A DNA stretch of 64,000 bases from Heterobilharzia americana (GCA_944470555.2 CALYCZ020000353.1:62001-126000), one strand, 5' to 3'. Positions 45,371 to 56,276 are shown, counted from the stretch's first letter. Notes: generated by a model not told the origin, from the sequence alone. Made by a program: numbers and translations.

Positions 45371-47070
45371 AGGACTGGCATTGTTCCGTTTTTTGGTGTT
45401 TCGTTATTAACTTGGGTGGGGGCTGTGGCAGTGGTAGCTTCTTTACTTGATGTATCTAACTCACTGGTCAGCGCCTGTGTGACGACCACTGACTCCAGGG
45501 GTCTTGGTGGTTGTCGTCTCTCCTCTTGCCTTGTGGGTCTAGGCTTACTTTCACATATACGTATTGAGCCACCCATGCGATCCTTCGCATTATACCATGC
45601 CTGTAGAACGTCTGTGAGGGAGGCATGTGAGTCGAACTGGACGGCGAGTAGTCTGGGATTGGGTATGGTCTTCAGGTGCGCTGGCCTTGGCAGTCTACTG
45701 ACGCTGTTGGCCGGTATGCTGTTGAGACCAACTTTGGTTGAGAGCCATTGCCATTGTTGGACGTCATGAAAGTACCGATCTTTGACCGAGCGGTCACTTG
45801 GCAATTCTGGAATCCCATGTACAACTATAGTGTTGTTTCTGTTGGGATTTCCAACCGCTGACTTTCTCTCCTCCTCTCTTATTGACCATGGCTTGTCAGG
45901 CCTGGCCCGAATTTTACAGGCATTAACAACGTCCGGTTGTCGCGAGAGGAGGAGTGTGTCTTCAGCCTCTTTGGTAGTATTTAGGGACACACGTAGAGGG
46001 GGTGGCTTATCTCGGGGTGCACGGCTTCCTCGAGAAAGGCGACATAAAGTTGCAGGGAGGGGAGGGAGTCCTAGCATCTGACAGTAGTCGGTCCACATTC
46101 GGCTGTCAAACCGTTCCCTCTCGACCAACAATGAGTCTGTCGATACATCGACGTTGAACAAAATGATCGAGTTGGTCCTCCTGTGACCTGGGTTCGTTGT
46201 GGGTGGCACGCCCGACTTCCCAATGGGTTTGAGTAATTCCACTGGTTGTTTCTCAGTCACGGTGTGTAAGGTGTTTGGAATGGGTTTCGTAGAGGCTTTA
46301 GCGGTCGATGTCTTTGGCCATACGCTTGACGTCCCCTGGGGCCGGGTAGGAGGTATGGAGACTTGACCTAATATGGTCCCCACGCGAGGTGGCGTGCCCA
46401 CAGCTGGAGCTCTAGGTCTGTTTCCAGGTCTCTCTGTGTTATTCTTTGGTGTTAACCCTACTTTATTCGAGGGTGCTGGTAGCTTTTGCGTGGCGGAGAG
46501 CATCTCCTTCAGGCTTTCTGTGCGGAGTGCGGGCATTTTCCTGCACTCTGGACAGATGTACCAGAACCACTTGCATGGTTGTCTCTTCATCAACTTATAG
46601 TATTGTCGGGGGACTTTGGTGTCGCAGTGGCAATGCGCCCATCGTTGACATAGGTTGCATGCAAATGCCTCATCGACTACCGAAACAACTTTGGTGCAAA
46701 CACTGCAGCCATCGGGTGTCGTAATACAGCATTCCTTGCATGAATTAGGTGCTACGGATTGTGACGAACTGCCTGTGGCTGCCTTGTGCTGAAGCCTTTT
46801 ACGTCGTCTTCTATTTCCAGGCGTGGTATGATCCTTGCTCAAGATAGGACTAGTTTGTGACGGGCTAGTGCTACTCTGTGTCACCTGTCTGATGGCGACT
46901 GGAATTCTAGAAACATGGGTTGGCCACTTCTTTAGAAGTTCGGTGTTCTGCCCTACCTCTGTTTGCATTCTAGTACAGACTAGTGTGTTGTCTAGGGTGT
47001 TTTTGGCCGTTTTTGTGCACGACCGCGTTATCCGTGTCAAAGCTTCAGACCTAGCGTTTTGGGCAGACAT
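45367..47070 (-). CDS. CR1 copy E ORF1, 567-aa PHD-finger protein, intact
   Basis: Starts at ATG 47070 (MSAQNARSEAL). A basic stretch RRRRKR (residues 87-92) could serve nuclear entry. A PHD-type finger follows at 122-176: C122xxC125, C138xxC141, H146xxC149 and C173xxC176, with an aromatic WFWY just before the last pair, i.e. C4-H-C3. Later conserved blocks are TNSIILFNVDVSTDSLL, LCRLSRGSRAPRDKPPPL, TIVVHGIPEL and RICESKPRPTRQEERR. PHD-like fingers are known in CR1 ORF1 proteins, where a nucleic-acid or chromatin binding role is assumed. The stop codon TGA (45367-45369) overlaps the ORF2 start ATG (45368-45370). Confidence 0.9.
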   Translation of the reverse strand: MSAQNARSEALTRITRSCTKTAKNTLDNTLVCTRMQTEVGQNTELLKKWPTHVSRIPVAIRQVTQSSTSPSQTSPILSKDHTTPGNRRRRKRLQHKAATGSSSQSVAPNSCKECCITTPDGCSVCTKVVSVVDEAFACNLCQRWAHCHCDTKVPRQYYKLMKRQPCKWFWYICPECRKMPALRTESLKEMLSATQKLPAPSNKVGLTPKNNTERPGNRPRAPAVGTPPRVGTILGQVSIPPTRPQGTSSVWPKTSTAKASTKPIPNTLHTVTEKQPVELLKPIGKSGVPPTTNPGHRRTNSIILFNVDVSTDSLLVERERFDSRMWTDYCQMLGLPPLPATLCRLSRGSRAPRDKPPPLRVSLNTTKEAEDTLLLSRQPDVVNACKIRARPDKPWSIREEERKSAVGNPNRNNTIVVHGIPELPSDRSVKDRYFHDVQQWQWLSTKVGLNSIPANSVSRLPRPAHLKTIPNPRLLAVQFDSHASLTDVLQAWYNAKDRMGGSIRICESKPRPTRQEERRQPPRPLESVVVTQALTSELDTSSKEATTATAPTQVNNETPKNGTMPVL

Positions 47071-47567
47071 GTCGCTATGATATAAACTTCTTAGGAAAAC
47101 AAGTAGTTAACAACAATAAGAGGGTTGAAGACTGAATGCAGCAAAAGGACAGAATAGAAAAGGGAAGATAATTTATGTTGGCTCACCTTCAGACACTTGT
47201 CACTTGATCCTCTGCTCTTGACCAACGAGTTTAACCGTAAGCTCCAGATGCGTATGTATAACCAGGAAAGATATTTCCTGGGGAATGACCTCCGAGGAGA
47301 ACCGAGAGCTAAGGCAGTTTGGCAGTTGAAACGCCCAAGAACCACTGACAGGAGGTGGACCGGTTGGTTCAAAGGAATAATAATGCCAATTTTCAACTGT
47401 TGAGAAGTGGGCTGACGAATACGCAGGGGTGAGGTGCGTGGACGGACAGAAGTGCTGCAAACGTTCGATCTTTTTAGATTGAGTATTGTAAGTGGGAGTT
47501 TTTCAATGTGGAAAAATCCAAAAGCTGAGAGACGAGAGAAAACACGTCACTATTCAAGGAGCGCGCG
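47071..47567 (-). promoter_or_regulatory. CR1 copy E 5' UTR (likely internal promoter region)
   Basis: About 500 nt before ORF1, conserved in copy D (53152-53647) and more loosely at 5206-5785. Non-LTR elements carry their promoter within the 5' UTR; no specific motif was identified, so promoter function is inference. The terminal CGCGCGC...TGACGTGTTTT block contains TGACGT, a CRE-like word, in copies A, D and E (B has TGACGTGTTTT too). Confidence 0.5.
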
Positions 47568-48170
47568 GTAGTGTTGAAAGAATGTGCAAGTACCCTGAAA
47601 GGCCCACTCTGCAACCTATTTCAACACTCCTTGGATGAGCGGAAGCTCCCACGAGGGTGGAAACGGGCTATCCTTTCTCCCATCTTCAAAGGAGGAGACA
47701 GACAGAATCCCAACTGTTATAGACCCATAGCACTTCTACCAGTAATATCAAAAGTAATGGAAAGTGTGATGGACGACCGTATCAGGGACTATCTGGACAA
47801 AAACAAGAACTCAGTGAAGCTCAACATGGCTTCCGGAATGGTAGGTCCTGTGCCTCCAATCTCCTGACGGCCCATGATCACTGGACAGCATGCTGGGATC
47901 TCAAGGTCCCTGTCCACGTAATTTTTCTGGACTTCGCCAAAGCCTTTGACACCGTCTCACACCATATCCTAATACATAAGACAGCTGGGTTAGGTATTCG
48001 CAGCCAGGTGCTATCGTGGCTGCAGAACTACTTAGACAACAGGGAGCTCTGCACGAAAGTCAACAGGGTCTACTCAACTTGGAGAACATCCTCATCCGGT
48101 GTCTCACAAGGGGCAATCTTGGGCTCACTGTTGTTCCTACTGTTCGTAACTGACTTGCCGCTGATACTGA
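47568..48170 (+). pseudogene. CR1 copy B ORF2, RT portion after copy E
   Basis: Continues copy B: VVLKECASTLKGPLCNLF, WKRAILSPIFKGGDR, CYRPIALLPVISKVM, then after a frameshift near 47830 VIFLDFAKAFDTVSHHIL (motif A) and SSGVSQGAILGSLLF (motif B). It stops before motif C, so the 3' part of copy B is lost. Confidence 0.75.
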
Positions 48171-48378
48171 CATGCCCAATGCAACGCAGTTAGATAGCTC
48201 GACATGCTGCATAGCGAATCTAGCCATTAAGTGAAGAAAACCAACACAAATGAAGACGTTGAGTGAAATCACTCCAAAATATTCTCATTCCATAGAAAAT
48301 TTGGACGAAATATTGATCAGCAATATCAGCTACGTGACACTAAGTCTACATGACAACATGCTGTTTACCGGCACCCTC
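48171..48378. other. Unassigned spacer between CR1 copies B and D
   Basis: About 200 bp with no recognised sequence. It may be remaining copy B sequence or flanking DNA. Confidence 0.35.
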
Positions 48379-48887
48379 TTCCAATATCCAATATTGATAG
48401 TGCGAGCGAAGAAAACTGGTAGTTTTTGATCTCTCGAGTCTAGTTCTTAGGGCTTGGTTCCAGTTGTTCAGTTCACTCCTGCAGTGGACGAGGAAATCCC
48501 CTGTGCTTTCTTGCTTTTAGCTTCGGTGAGGTGGATGTTTTGTGGGTTAGTAGGTTGTAATTTGTAGAGGGATTGGGGAGCTACGGGTTGCTGGGAAGTT
48601 TAGAGAACTGCTGTGACTCCTGTCTGTGTAGGTACCTGAAAGAGAATAGTAAGGTAGTGGTAGAGGAGTGAAGAGAGAATAAAAAAAGAGAGGAAAAAAT
48701 AATAATGTAGGGAAGAGAAAGGGGAGGAGAAGAAAAGGAGGGGTGAAAAGAGAAATGAGAACGAAAGAAAAGTATCTGGGAATTGCGCGAATGGTCGCTT
48801 GGGTTTGGTCCCTACAGAAGAATTAGTAGGTAATGTGGGTGTACTAAGGAGGGAGATGGTGAGTGGTAGTTAGGAGGGAGTTGGGGG

Positions 48888-49202
48888 CTAGTGAGGTTGG
48901 TGACTAGCTGAGTACGTCCGTGGTAGTCCATGCGAGGTGAAATAACTGTTTAATCGCCTCTTGAATGAGTCGACTGAAGGAGCTGTAACGATGTGTCGCG
49001 GTAAGGCATTCCATAAAGCACATACTCTCAGGGAGAAAAATTTGGACTTGAGTATGGTGTTGGCTCTCTGGCGTGCTATCTTAATGGGGTTTCCTTGTGA
49101 AGATCGTTGAGTTGCAGGCAAAATTGATTTGTTTGCATGGTCTGCCTGATGGACGATCTTGTATGCCATAATGAGGTCACCCCTTTTCCTGCGATAACCC
49201 AA
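48888..49202 (-). pseudogene. CR1 copy D ORF2, C-terminal end
   Basis: YRRKRGDLIMAYKIVHQAD ... ALWNALPRHIVTAPS ... LNSYFTSHGLPRTYS, the counterpart of 39232-39564. Confidence 0.75.
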
Positions 49203-51790
49203 GGTAAATAGGTTGAGGTCTTTCAGGACACGTCCTTCTCCCTATCCCCACAACTGATTTTGTCGCAGTTCTTTGTATTCTTTCAAGGAGATTAGAGTCT
49301 CTCTTGAGTGTTGGAAGAGCCACCGTATTGAAAACCTCTAGGTGCGGCCGCACGTAGGATTTGAAAATGGTGAGGAAGAGTTCGGGAGTGAGGGCGCCAA
49401 GCTGTCTACGCACAAAGTGTAGGATGGCGTTCGCTCTGGTTGTCATACCTTCGTATTTGGAGCTGGTGTCCAAGGTGTCGGAGAAGTTGAGCCCCAAATC
49501 TTTCTCCATGGACACTCTTGTGATAGCACGGTTGCTCAACATGTACTGGAAGTCGGTCGTACTTGCTTCATTTTTACTGATGTGCATTACTTTGCACTTT
49601 TCCAGGTTGAAGCTCAGGCCATTTTCCGACGACCAGAGCTCGAGTTGCTGCAAGTCCTTTTGTAGTGCTGTACAATCAGCTTCTTCGTTTACCACCCTCT
49701 AAATTTGTATGTCGTCAGCGAAGAGGAGGATGGGTGAGGATATTTTGTCTGGCACATTCTTGACAAACAGGAGGCGCAGAAGCGGTCCTAGGATTGCTCC
49801 TTGGGATACTCCTGACGTCGAGGGTCTCCACTCCAACCTTATCCTGTTTACTCTGGTGCAGAACTGCCTTCCCTCCAGGTACCCCTTGAACCAAGAGAGT
49901 AGGGGTTCAGTTACACCAGCTGACATGATCTTGTGAAGCAGTGCTGTGGGTGGGACACTGTCAAATGCTTTGGCTAGGTCGAGAAATACAACATGTACCG
50001 GTTTTCTGTTATTCCAGCTTTGTGTCCAGTCGTCCCAGGCGGTTAGCAAGTTGGTGGCACATGAGCGACCACTCCGAAAACCATGCTGAGCAGCATGCAG
50101 TGTTTCCCCCACTGAGGAATTCCCAGATGGTGTCAGCTACCAGGCTTATCAACACTTTCGACACAATAGGGAGTAGAGCAATTGGCATGTAGCTGCCAGG
50201 GCTTGTTCTGTCTCCTCCCTTGAAGATGGGTGACAAGATGACGCTCTTCCATTCTTTAGGGAGTTTGCACAACTCTATTGAGGGATGAAAGAGGTTGCAG
50301 AGTGGTTTAGTAAGCACCTCGGCGCAGTTTTTTAGGATCACTGGTTTTAGGTTGTCACAGCCAGGGAACTTGCCCGGACGTAGCCTAGATAGTTTCTCGA
50401 ACACTTTTTCTCTGTAATAGAGACGTGACAGAGGTATTCGTTATTTACGACCTGTTCGGTGTCGTAGCGAGTCGGTGTGGATCTTGTGTCAGTGCTAAGC
50501 TGGGCTGGGAAGTGTGAGCTCAAAAGCTCGGCAATCTCTAGACTGCTTAGTACACTCCCGTCATGGCCTGTGACAAGATTCACTCCCTTACTGGTCGACT
50601 TCCTTCTCGACATGAAGCAGTACAAGCCTTTGGAATTGCTTTGTAACCTTGCCGCCAAGTTTGTTTGATGGGAAAATCTGTCGCCAAGCACTCTAATGTT
50701 ACAGCGGTTGCGAATCCTTTTGTAGTTCAAGAAGTCAGACTCTCTGTGTGACGAACGCCACTTGAGACAAGCCTGCTTCTTGCTCTGGATAGGCCTCTCT
50801 GTCCCACGCTTCAACCATGAGGTTCTCACTGATTGTCTGTGTGTTACTTCTGGTACACTGTGACTGATGGCCTCGGTGATTATTTTCTTCACCTCCAACC
50901 AGTGTTCATCTATCGTGAGATGAGCCCAGTCTACCGGCCATGATGCATTCATGATGTAGTCCCTGGTGGTCTCATAGTTGGCCTTGCTGTAGCAAGGGAA
51001 GGTGTTGGACGTCTCCAGTTGCAGGGCCTCCCTAGTAACCATGGAGAAGGCGATTACAGCGTGGTCACTGAGGCCGAGGGGAGGTTGGATGCAAATATCC
51101 TCAATGAGAAGGTCATCACTCGTCAGAACATAGTCAAGGCGCGATGCGTTTCCGTTAGGTCCCCAGCGTGTGGCATCCCCCACTTTCTCTGAGAGGCCAG
51201 CAGTCTCAATTGAATTCTTCAGATTCTGATTGAGGGATCTGATGCGTCTCCCTTCCATCTCGAGGAGGATGAACGGGGTGTTGAAGTCGCCGGCAATGAT
51301 TACGGAATCTTAATTTGCAGAGGAAGTCGTTAAGACTGCCCTGATGACCATTTCCCTATGTGTAGGGGAGCTGGTGGGGGGCATATATATGACTCGAGCA
51401 GGTATTTGGTATGGTGGAGAGTGAAGTAGCACCATAGAGACTCTGGGAGCTGGGTTGAGGCCGTATCGCTAACCGTCCTTGCCTTTAGACGGGAGTTCAC
51501 GTAGATAGCCACTCCCCCTCCCGTTCTGTGTTCCCTGTCCCTGCGGAAGAGTTCCATGCCAGTAACATGCATCTCTTCGTCGGAGGTGTCTGGTGAGAGC
51601 CAGGATTCGGTGATGAATATGATGTCGGAGTGCTGATGTTCACGCAGCGTCCTCATTTCTACTACCTTCCCTCTTAGCCCCCTAACGTCGCTGTACATAC
51701 ATATTAGAGTGTGCCTGGTGAGAGGGGAGGTCTGGTTGTGTATTTTCGCGGGATGGGCGCTTGCGTGGTTGGGTCTAGCGTCGTCAGTCC
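49177..51790 (-). pseudogene. CR1 copy D ORF2, several frameshifts
   Basis: It starts at an ATG overlapping the ORF1 stop position as in copy E (SPMRTDDARPNH). The endonuclease (YSDVRGLRGK, with D for the usual N; ITESWLSPDT), linker and RT (HGFRSGRSCATNL, VFLDLAKAFDSVP, LLFADDIQI) are all present but split by frameshifts near 51330, 50400, 50100 and a stop at 49696 just after the FADD box. The C-terminal end to 48888 is readable in a further frame. Confidence 0.8.
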
Positions 51791-53151
51791 TCATGGGACT
51801 GGCATTGTTCCATGTTTTGTGTTTTGTTTTCAACTTGGGTGAGGGCTGTGGCAATGGTGGCTTCCTTACTCGATGTATCTAACTCACTGGTCAGCGCCTG
51901 TGTGACGATAGTGACTATAGTGTTGTTTCTGTTGGGATTTCCAACCGCTGACTTTCTCTCCTCCTCTCTTATTGACCATGACTTGTCAGGCCTGGCCCGA
52001 ATTTCACAAGTATTAACAACTTCCGGTTGTCGCGAGAGAAGGAGTGTGTCTTCAGCCTCTTTGGCAGTATTTAGGGACACACGTAAAGAGGGATGGCTTA
52101 TCTCGGGGTGCACAGCTTCCTCGAGAAAGGTGACACAAAGTTGCAGGGAGGGGAGGGAGTCCCAGCATCTGACAGTAGTCGGTCCACATTCGGCTGTCAA
52201 ACCGTTCCCTCTCGACCAACAATGAGTCTGTCGATACATCGACGTTGAACAAAACGATCGAGTTGGTCCTCCTGTGACCTGGGTTCGTTGTGGGTGGCAC
52301 GCCCGACTTCCCAATGGGTTTGAGTAATTCCACTGGTTGTTTCTCAGTCACGGTGTGCGGGGTTTCTGGAATGGGTTTCGTAGAGGCTTCGGCGGTCGAT
52401 GTCTTTGGCCATGCGCTTGACGTTCCCTGGGGCCGGTTAGGAGGTATGGAGACTTGACCTAATGTGGTCCCCACGCGAGGTGGCATGCCCACAGCTGGAT
52501 CTCTAGTTCCGTTTCCAGGTCTCTCTGTGTTATTCTTTAGTGTTAACCCTGCTTTATTCGAGGGTACTGGTAGCTTTTGCGTGGCGGAGAGCATCTCCTT
52601 CAGGCTTTCTGTGCGGAGTGCGGGCAGCTTCCTGCGCTCTGGACAGATGTACCAGAACCATTTGCATGGTTGTCTCTTCATCAGCTTATGGTGTTGTCAG
52701 GGGACTTTGGTGTCGCAGTGGCAATGCTCCCATCGGTGACATAGGTTGCATGCAAATGCCTCATCGACTACCGAAACAACTTTGGTGCAAACACTGCAGC
52801 CATCGGGTGTCGTAATACAGCCTTCTTTCCATGAATAAGGTGCTACGGATTACGGCGAACCGCTTGTGGCTGCCTTGTTTCGAGGCCTTTTACGTCGTCT
52901 TCTATTTTCAGGCATGGTATGATCCTTGCTCAAGATAGGACTAGTTTGTGGCGGGCTAGTGCTACTCTGTGTCACCTGTCTGATGGAGACTGGAATTCTA
53001 GAAACATGGGTTGGCCGCTTCTTTAGAAGTTCGATGTTCTGCCCCACCTCCGTTTGTCCACTAGTATAGACTAGTGTGTTGTTTCGGGTGTTATTGTGCA
53101 CGACCACGTTATCCGTGTCATAGCTTCGGATCTAGCGTTTTGGGCAGACAT
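51787..53151 (-). pseudogene. CR1 copy D ORF1, deleted and frameshifted
   Basis: Begins at ATG 53151. The finger region is interrupted: the C-terminal finger half (KRQPCKWFWYICPERRKL) has R for a zinc-binding Cys. The segment from VVHGIPEL through the RPLESV block of copy E is missing at the junction NTIVTIVTQAL (near 51909). The frame is shifted at the 3' end. Confidence 0.75.
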
Positions 53152-53647
53152 GTCGCTATGATATAAACTTCTTGGGAAAACAAATAGTTAACAACAATAA
53201 GAGGGTTGAAGACTGAATGCAGCAAAAGGACAAAATAGATAAGGGAGGACAATTTATGTTGGCTTACCTTCAGACACTTGTCACTCGATCCTCTGCTCTT
53301 GACCAACGAGTTTAACCGTAAGCTCCGGATGTGTATGCATGACCAGGAAAGACATTTTCTGGGGGTGACCTCCGAGGAGAACCGAGGGCTAAGTCAGTTT
53401 GGCAGTTGAAATGCCCAAGAACCACTGACAGGAGGTAGACAGGTTGGTTCAAAGGAATAATAATGCCAATTTTCAACTGTTGAGAAGTGAGCTGACGAAT
53501 ACGCAGTGGTGAAGTGTGCGCACGGACAGAAGTGCTGCAGACGTTCGATTTTTTCAGATTGAGTATTGCAATAGGGAGTTTTTCAATGTGTAGAAATACA
53601 AAAGCTGAGAGTGGAGCGAAAACACGTCACTATTCAACGAGCGCGCG

Positions 53648-55400
53648 AGAACGCTTTATTAGGATAACTTAAGCTGGTGCCAGTATTGTCAGTGAGTTGT
53701 TCAATATGATTCTTCATCAACAGATGATTCGAACTAGGTTTTGAATTGTTGATCTGGTGACAGAGCTCAAAAACAGCGGATTTAAAATGATGAAAACTAC
53801 GTTATATACATCTATGATAGTGTAGACTTTGATCATTTCCTTGAAGGAGCTCGGACCATATTTCTGTGGTAAATGTTGGAATCCCTAATTTCATGCATGC
53901 TGAAATTTGTCCAAATATTACTTATTTCTAACGCCAGCTTCGGATAGGAGACGTTACCATTCAAGTTGTCACTTCGACTTCAAATCAGTTAAAGTAGGCT
54001 TGGTTTAAATATCACCGTAAAAGGAAGGAGAAAACCTTCAGTGGCAAGATGGAAAAGCCTGAACTTTGGGCTACCAATGAAATTTTCCATTTAACATATT
54101 ATATTGAATTTCCCCTTTCAAGTTGTATTAATATCTCAAATATCTCCACCTTACATTTCACCAAATCTTGAGGATTTTTAAAATGTTCTGAACTAATTGT
54201 TTTGAGATTGGATAAACGACATAATCAGCTGATTTCGTTTGATCCGAATTCTGTGTGTACTGCTCAGTTTACTGACACACACTGAAATGCGTTACCTCCA
54301 TCTGTTTCGAGATAAAACTTGATAGGCTACTCCACTTTTGACCAGATATGCACAGGTGTGTGGGCGATTATTATTTAGGATTGGGTTTATTTGATCTCTG
54401 CGACTAACTGCAGCAACAAAAAGGGTGCATGCCTCTTAAAATCAGACAAGTATTTGGTGTTTGTGGTTTGCGATCACTACGGTAACTATTACTTACGTTA
54501 TTCAGATCTATTAACGTCACTTTTCAACCTTTCCAGCTTTCAAATTCTTCAGACACCGTAAAACGCAAAGAAACTGTAGTCAGACTGTTCCTCAAATCTA
54601 GCGGAATAAAATACAAACGAGCTTATGCTATTATTGCTTTTTTCGAAACGACCTCTAAAAGGAGAGCAGAACTTTCTCCACCAGTAGCATGCTAGCTACG
54701 TGACCTGGAAATGCGCCACTACCTCACATACACTGTATGCCCTCTATCCATTGCTAGTCGTTTTTTGAAGTAATATCAAAACGAAGGAAAAATGTCATAT
54801 TAGACGGAGATGAAATTTTGTATACACAAGAATACATGATATTTCTATCCTTTGGATACCTATCTCATATAGTGCATTCTTCTACTGGCCCAATGAACCA
54901 CTATCACTAAACACTGGGTGTTATTCCAGCACAAACCGCCTACTCCACATTATTACCTTTGATGCTGTTATTATGAATATCATTGAGACGCCATGATCAT
55001 TTTGTTTGAAAACGTCGTCTTGGTAGTAAATTTCTTGATTTATTACATGCTGAGAATTCCATAATGTGTCAAACATCTTGTTTGAAATAAAGCATTTATT
55101 ATTATTACTACTTAACACCCTAACCTTAACTCGTTACAATACAACTTTGAATCTTATTATTAATTTCCTTCCCCCATGCTGGATACATTCATTATGCCCG
55201 ATCACCAGTCGATTGACAAAATATTCGTTTATTTTGTTATTTGTTCTATAGCAGGCAGTACGCCGGGATTACACAAGTAAAAAAACACCTTATATGATGA
55301 ATCAGTTCACACTTATAGTTTACGCGCTCAACCTATCATCTCAATTGATACACCTACGCCTATGAGTCATACTATCAAGTTACACAGTCCAATTATATAT
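53648..55400. other. No recognisable gene
   Basis: AT-rich; open frames are short and without known motifs. A TTATTATTATTA tract occurs at 55098-55109. No RNA gene was recognised. Confidence 0.4.
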
Positions 55401-55401
55401 T

Positions 55402-55540
55402 GGTGATGGAGAGGGGCTAGCAGTGGAATTTAGGACGCGCATTTCGTCCTATTTGAAACATACGCAATATCCAAGCATCCGCGTAGGAGCCCATATGCCA
55501 GTAGGGATCGATCAAATTCTATTCAGTCAACAACGGGAAA
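55402..55540 (-). repeat. Decayed hammerhead-ribozyme satellite (schistosome Sm-alpha type)
   Basis: On the minus strand 55454-55402 reads CAAATAGGACGAAATGCGCG, then TCCTAAATTCCACTGCTAGC. This matches the stem II / GAAA / cleavage-site half of the Sm-alpha hammerhead as I recall it (CAAATAGGACGAAACGCGCG). The CUGAUGA half is lost (GCGTATGTTT instead), so it should not cleave. The adjoining GGCATATGGGCTCCTACGCG side (55500-55470) is related to 11715-11780 and its copies in the PLE array. Confidence 0.6.
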
Positions 55541-55779
55541 ATACAAGTAACAACATTAATCTGATTGTAATTATGATCTTATATGCACTTTAAAATGCAT
55601 TCGCCACAAATCAGGCAATAACCATATTGACGACTTTGATTTTATAACTGTAGAACCTGACGACAAGTTACTGAGAAAGAAAATTTTTCGTTCATATTTA
55701 ACATTTAAAGTGTGAACTGGGGATCACTAGATATCTGTTATCCGGGAATGGTTGTCTCAGGCAAAGGAGCTGTGGTTCG

Positions 55780-56276
55780 TTGAGCAACGCGTTTTACTTT
55801 CTACCGTTGTGTTGTGCCGTCACACACTACCCCGAAATCAACAGCCTAGGGTTTGGCAACATTGATGCTGACTTTGATAGTTCAACTGGACTCGCTAAGC
55901 TGAAGGCACCCGGTCAAGCATCCTCGCCATTTGGCACACTGTCGTGTTACATTACACTGCTCGTATTCGACTCTCTAGCCAGTTAGTTGGAACGCATCGG
56001 CATCTTGGCACAACCATCCAAATATACTATTCCATCCGACTACGCTATCGTGTTCTTCCTTGGTCTGGTATTCGTGGGCATATAACAAGTCGAATAATTA
56101 GTGATTGGTGTTTGCGTCTGTCAAGTTCGCACCAGGACAACTCCTAAATTGTTGAGCCCGATGTGATCACATATCCCGACCAATGACAGATATTGAATTG
56201 GTGACCTTGTGCCATTTGATATTTCTATTTTGCTTTAGTTTTATAACCATTATATATACACTTACTACACTTTCTC
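55780..56276 (+). other. Possible LTR/leader sequence of the gypsy element
   Basis: The ~500 bp before gag contains no frame of note. A duplicate of it after the integrase was not found by eye and no tRNA primer-binding site was recognised, so its status as an LTR is unproven. Confidence 0.25.

Larger units (their letters stand above)
38658..47567 (-). mobile_element. CR1-clade retrotransposon copy E, full length, split by an RTE
   Basis: The 3' terminus is at 38658 and the 5' terminus (reverse complement of GAGCGCGCG) at 47567. The RTE at 39680-42877 splits its 3' region; without it the element is about 5.7 kb. It inserted into copy B between ...CACCCA and GTAGTG... with no visible target-site duplication, which is not unusual for CR1. 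It has a ~500-nt 5' UTR, ORF1, ORF2 overlapping by ATGA, and a long 3' UTR with an A-rich expansion. It is the best-preserved CR1 in the window. Confidence 0.9.
35730..48170 (+). mobile_element. CR1-clade retrotransposon copy B, split by copy E
   Basis: The 5' end (CGAGCTACTTGACGTGTTTT, 35731) matches other CR1 5' ends. Its body runs 35730-38657, is interrupted by copy E (38658-47567) and resumes at 47568. The reading frame continues exactly across: GKSLGCDDIHP before, VVLKECASTL after, as in KPVVLKNCAEVL of copy E. It peters out after the RT motif B (SSGVSQGAILGSLLF) at about 48170, before motif C. It also has an internal endonuclease deletion near 38030-38095. Confidence 0.8.
48379..53647 (-). 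mobile_element. CR1-clade retrotransposon copy D, both ends present, internally deleted
   Basis: Same 3' terminus (TTCCAATATCCAATATTG at 48379) and 5' terminus (GAGCGCGCG at 53647) as copy E, and closely similar throughout. A gap of about 340 bp in ORF1 (junction near 51909) and several small lesions make it non-autonomous. Its 3' region is uninterrupted and shows the empty site for the RTE insertion in copy E. Confidence 0.9.
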
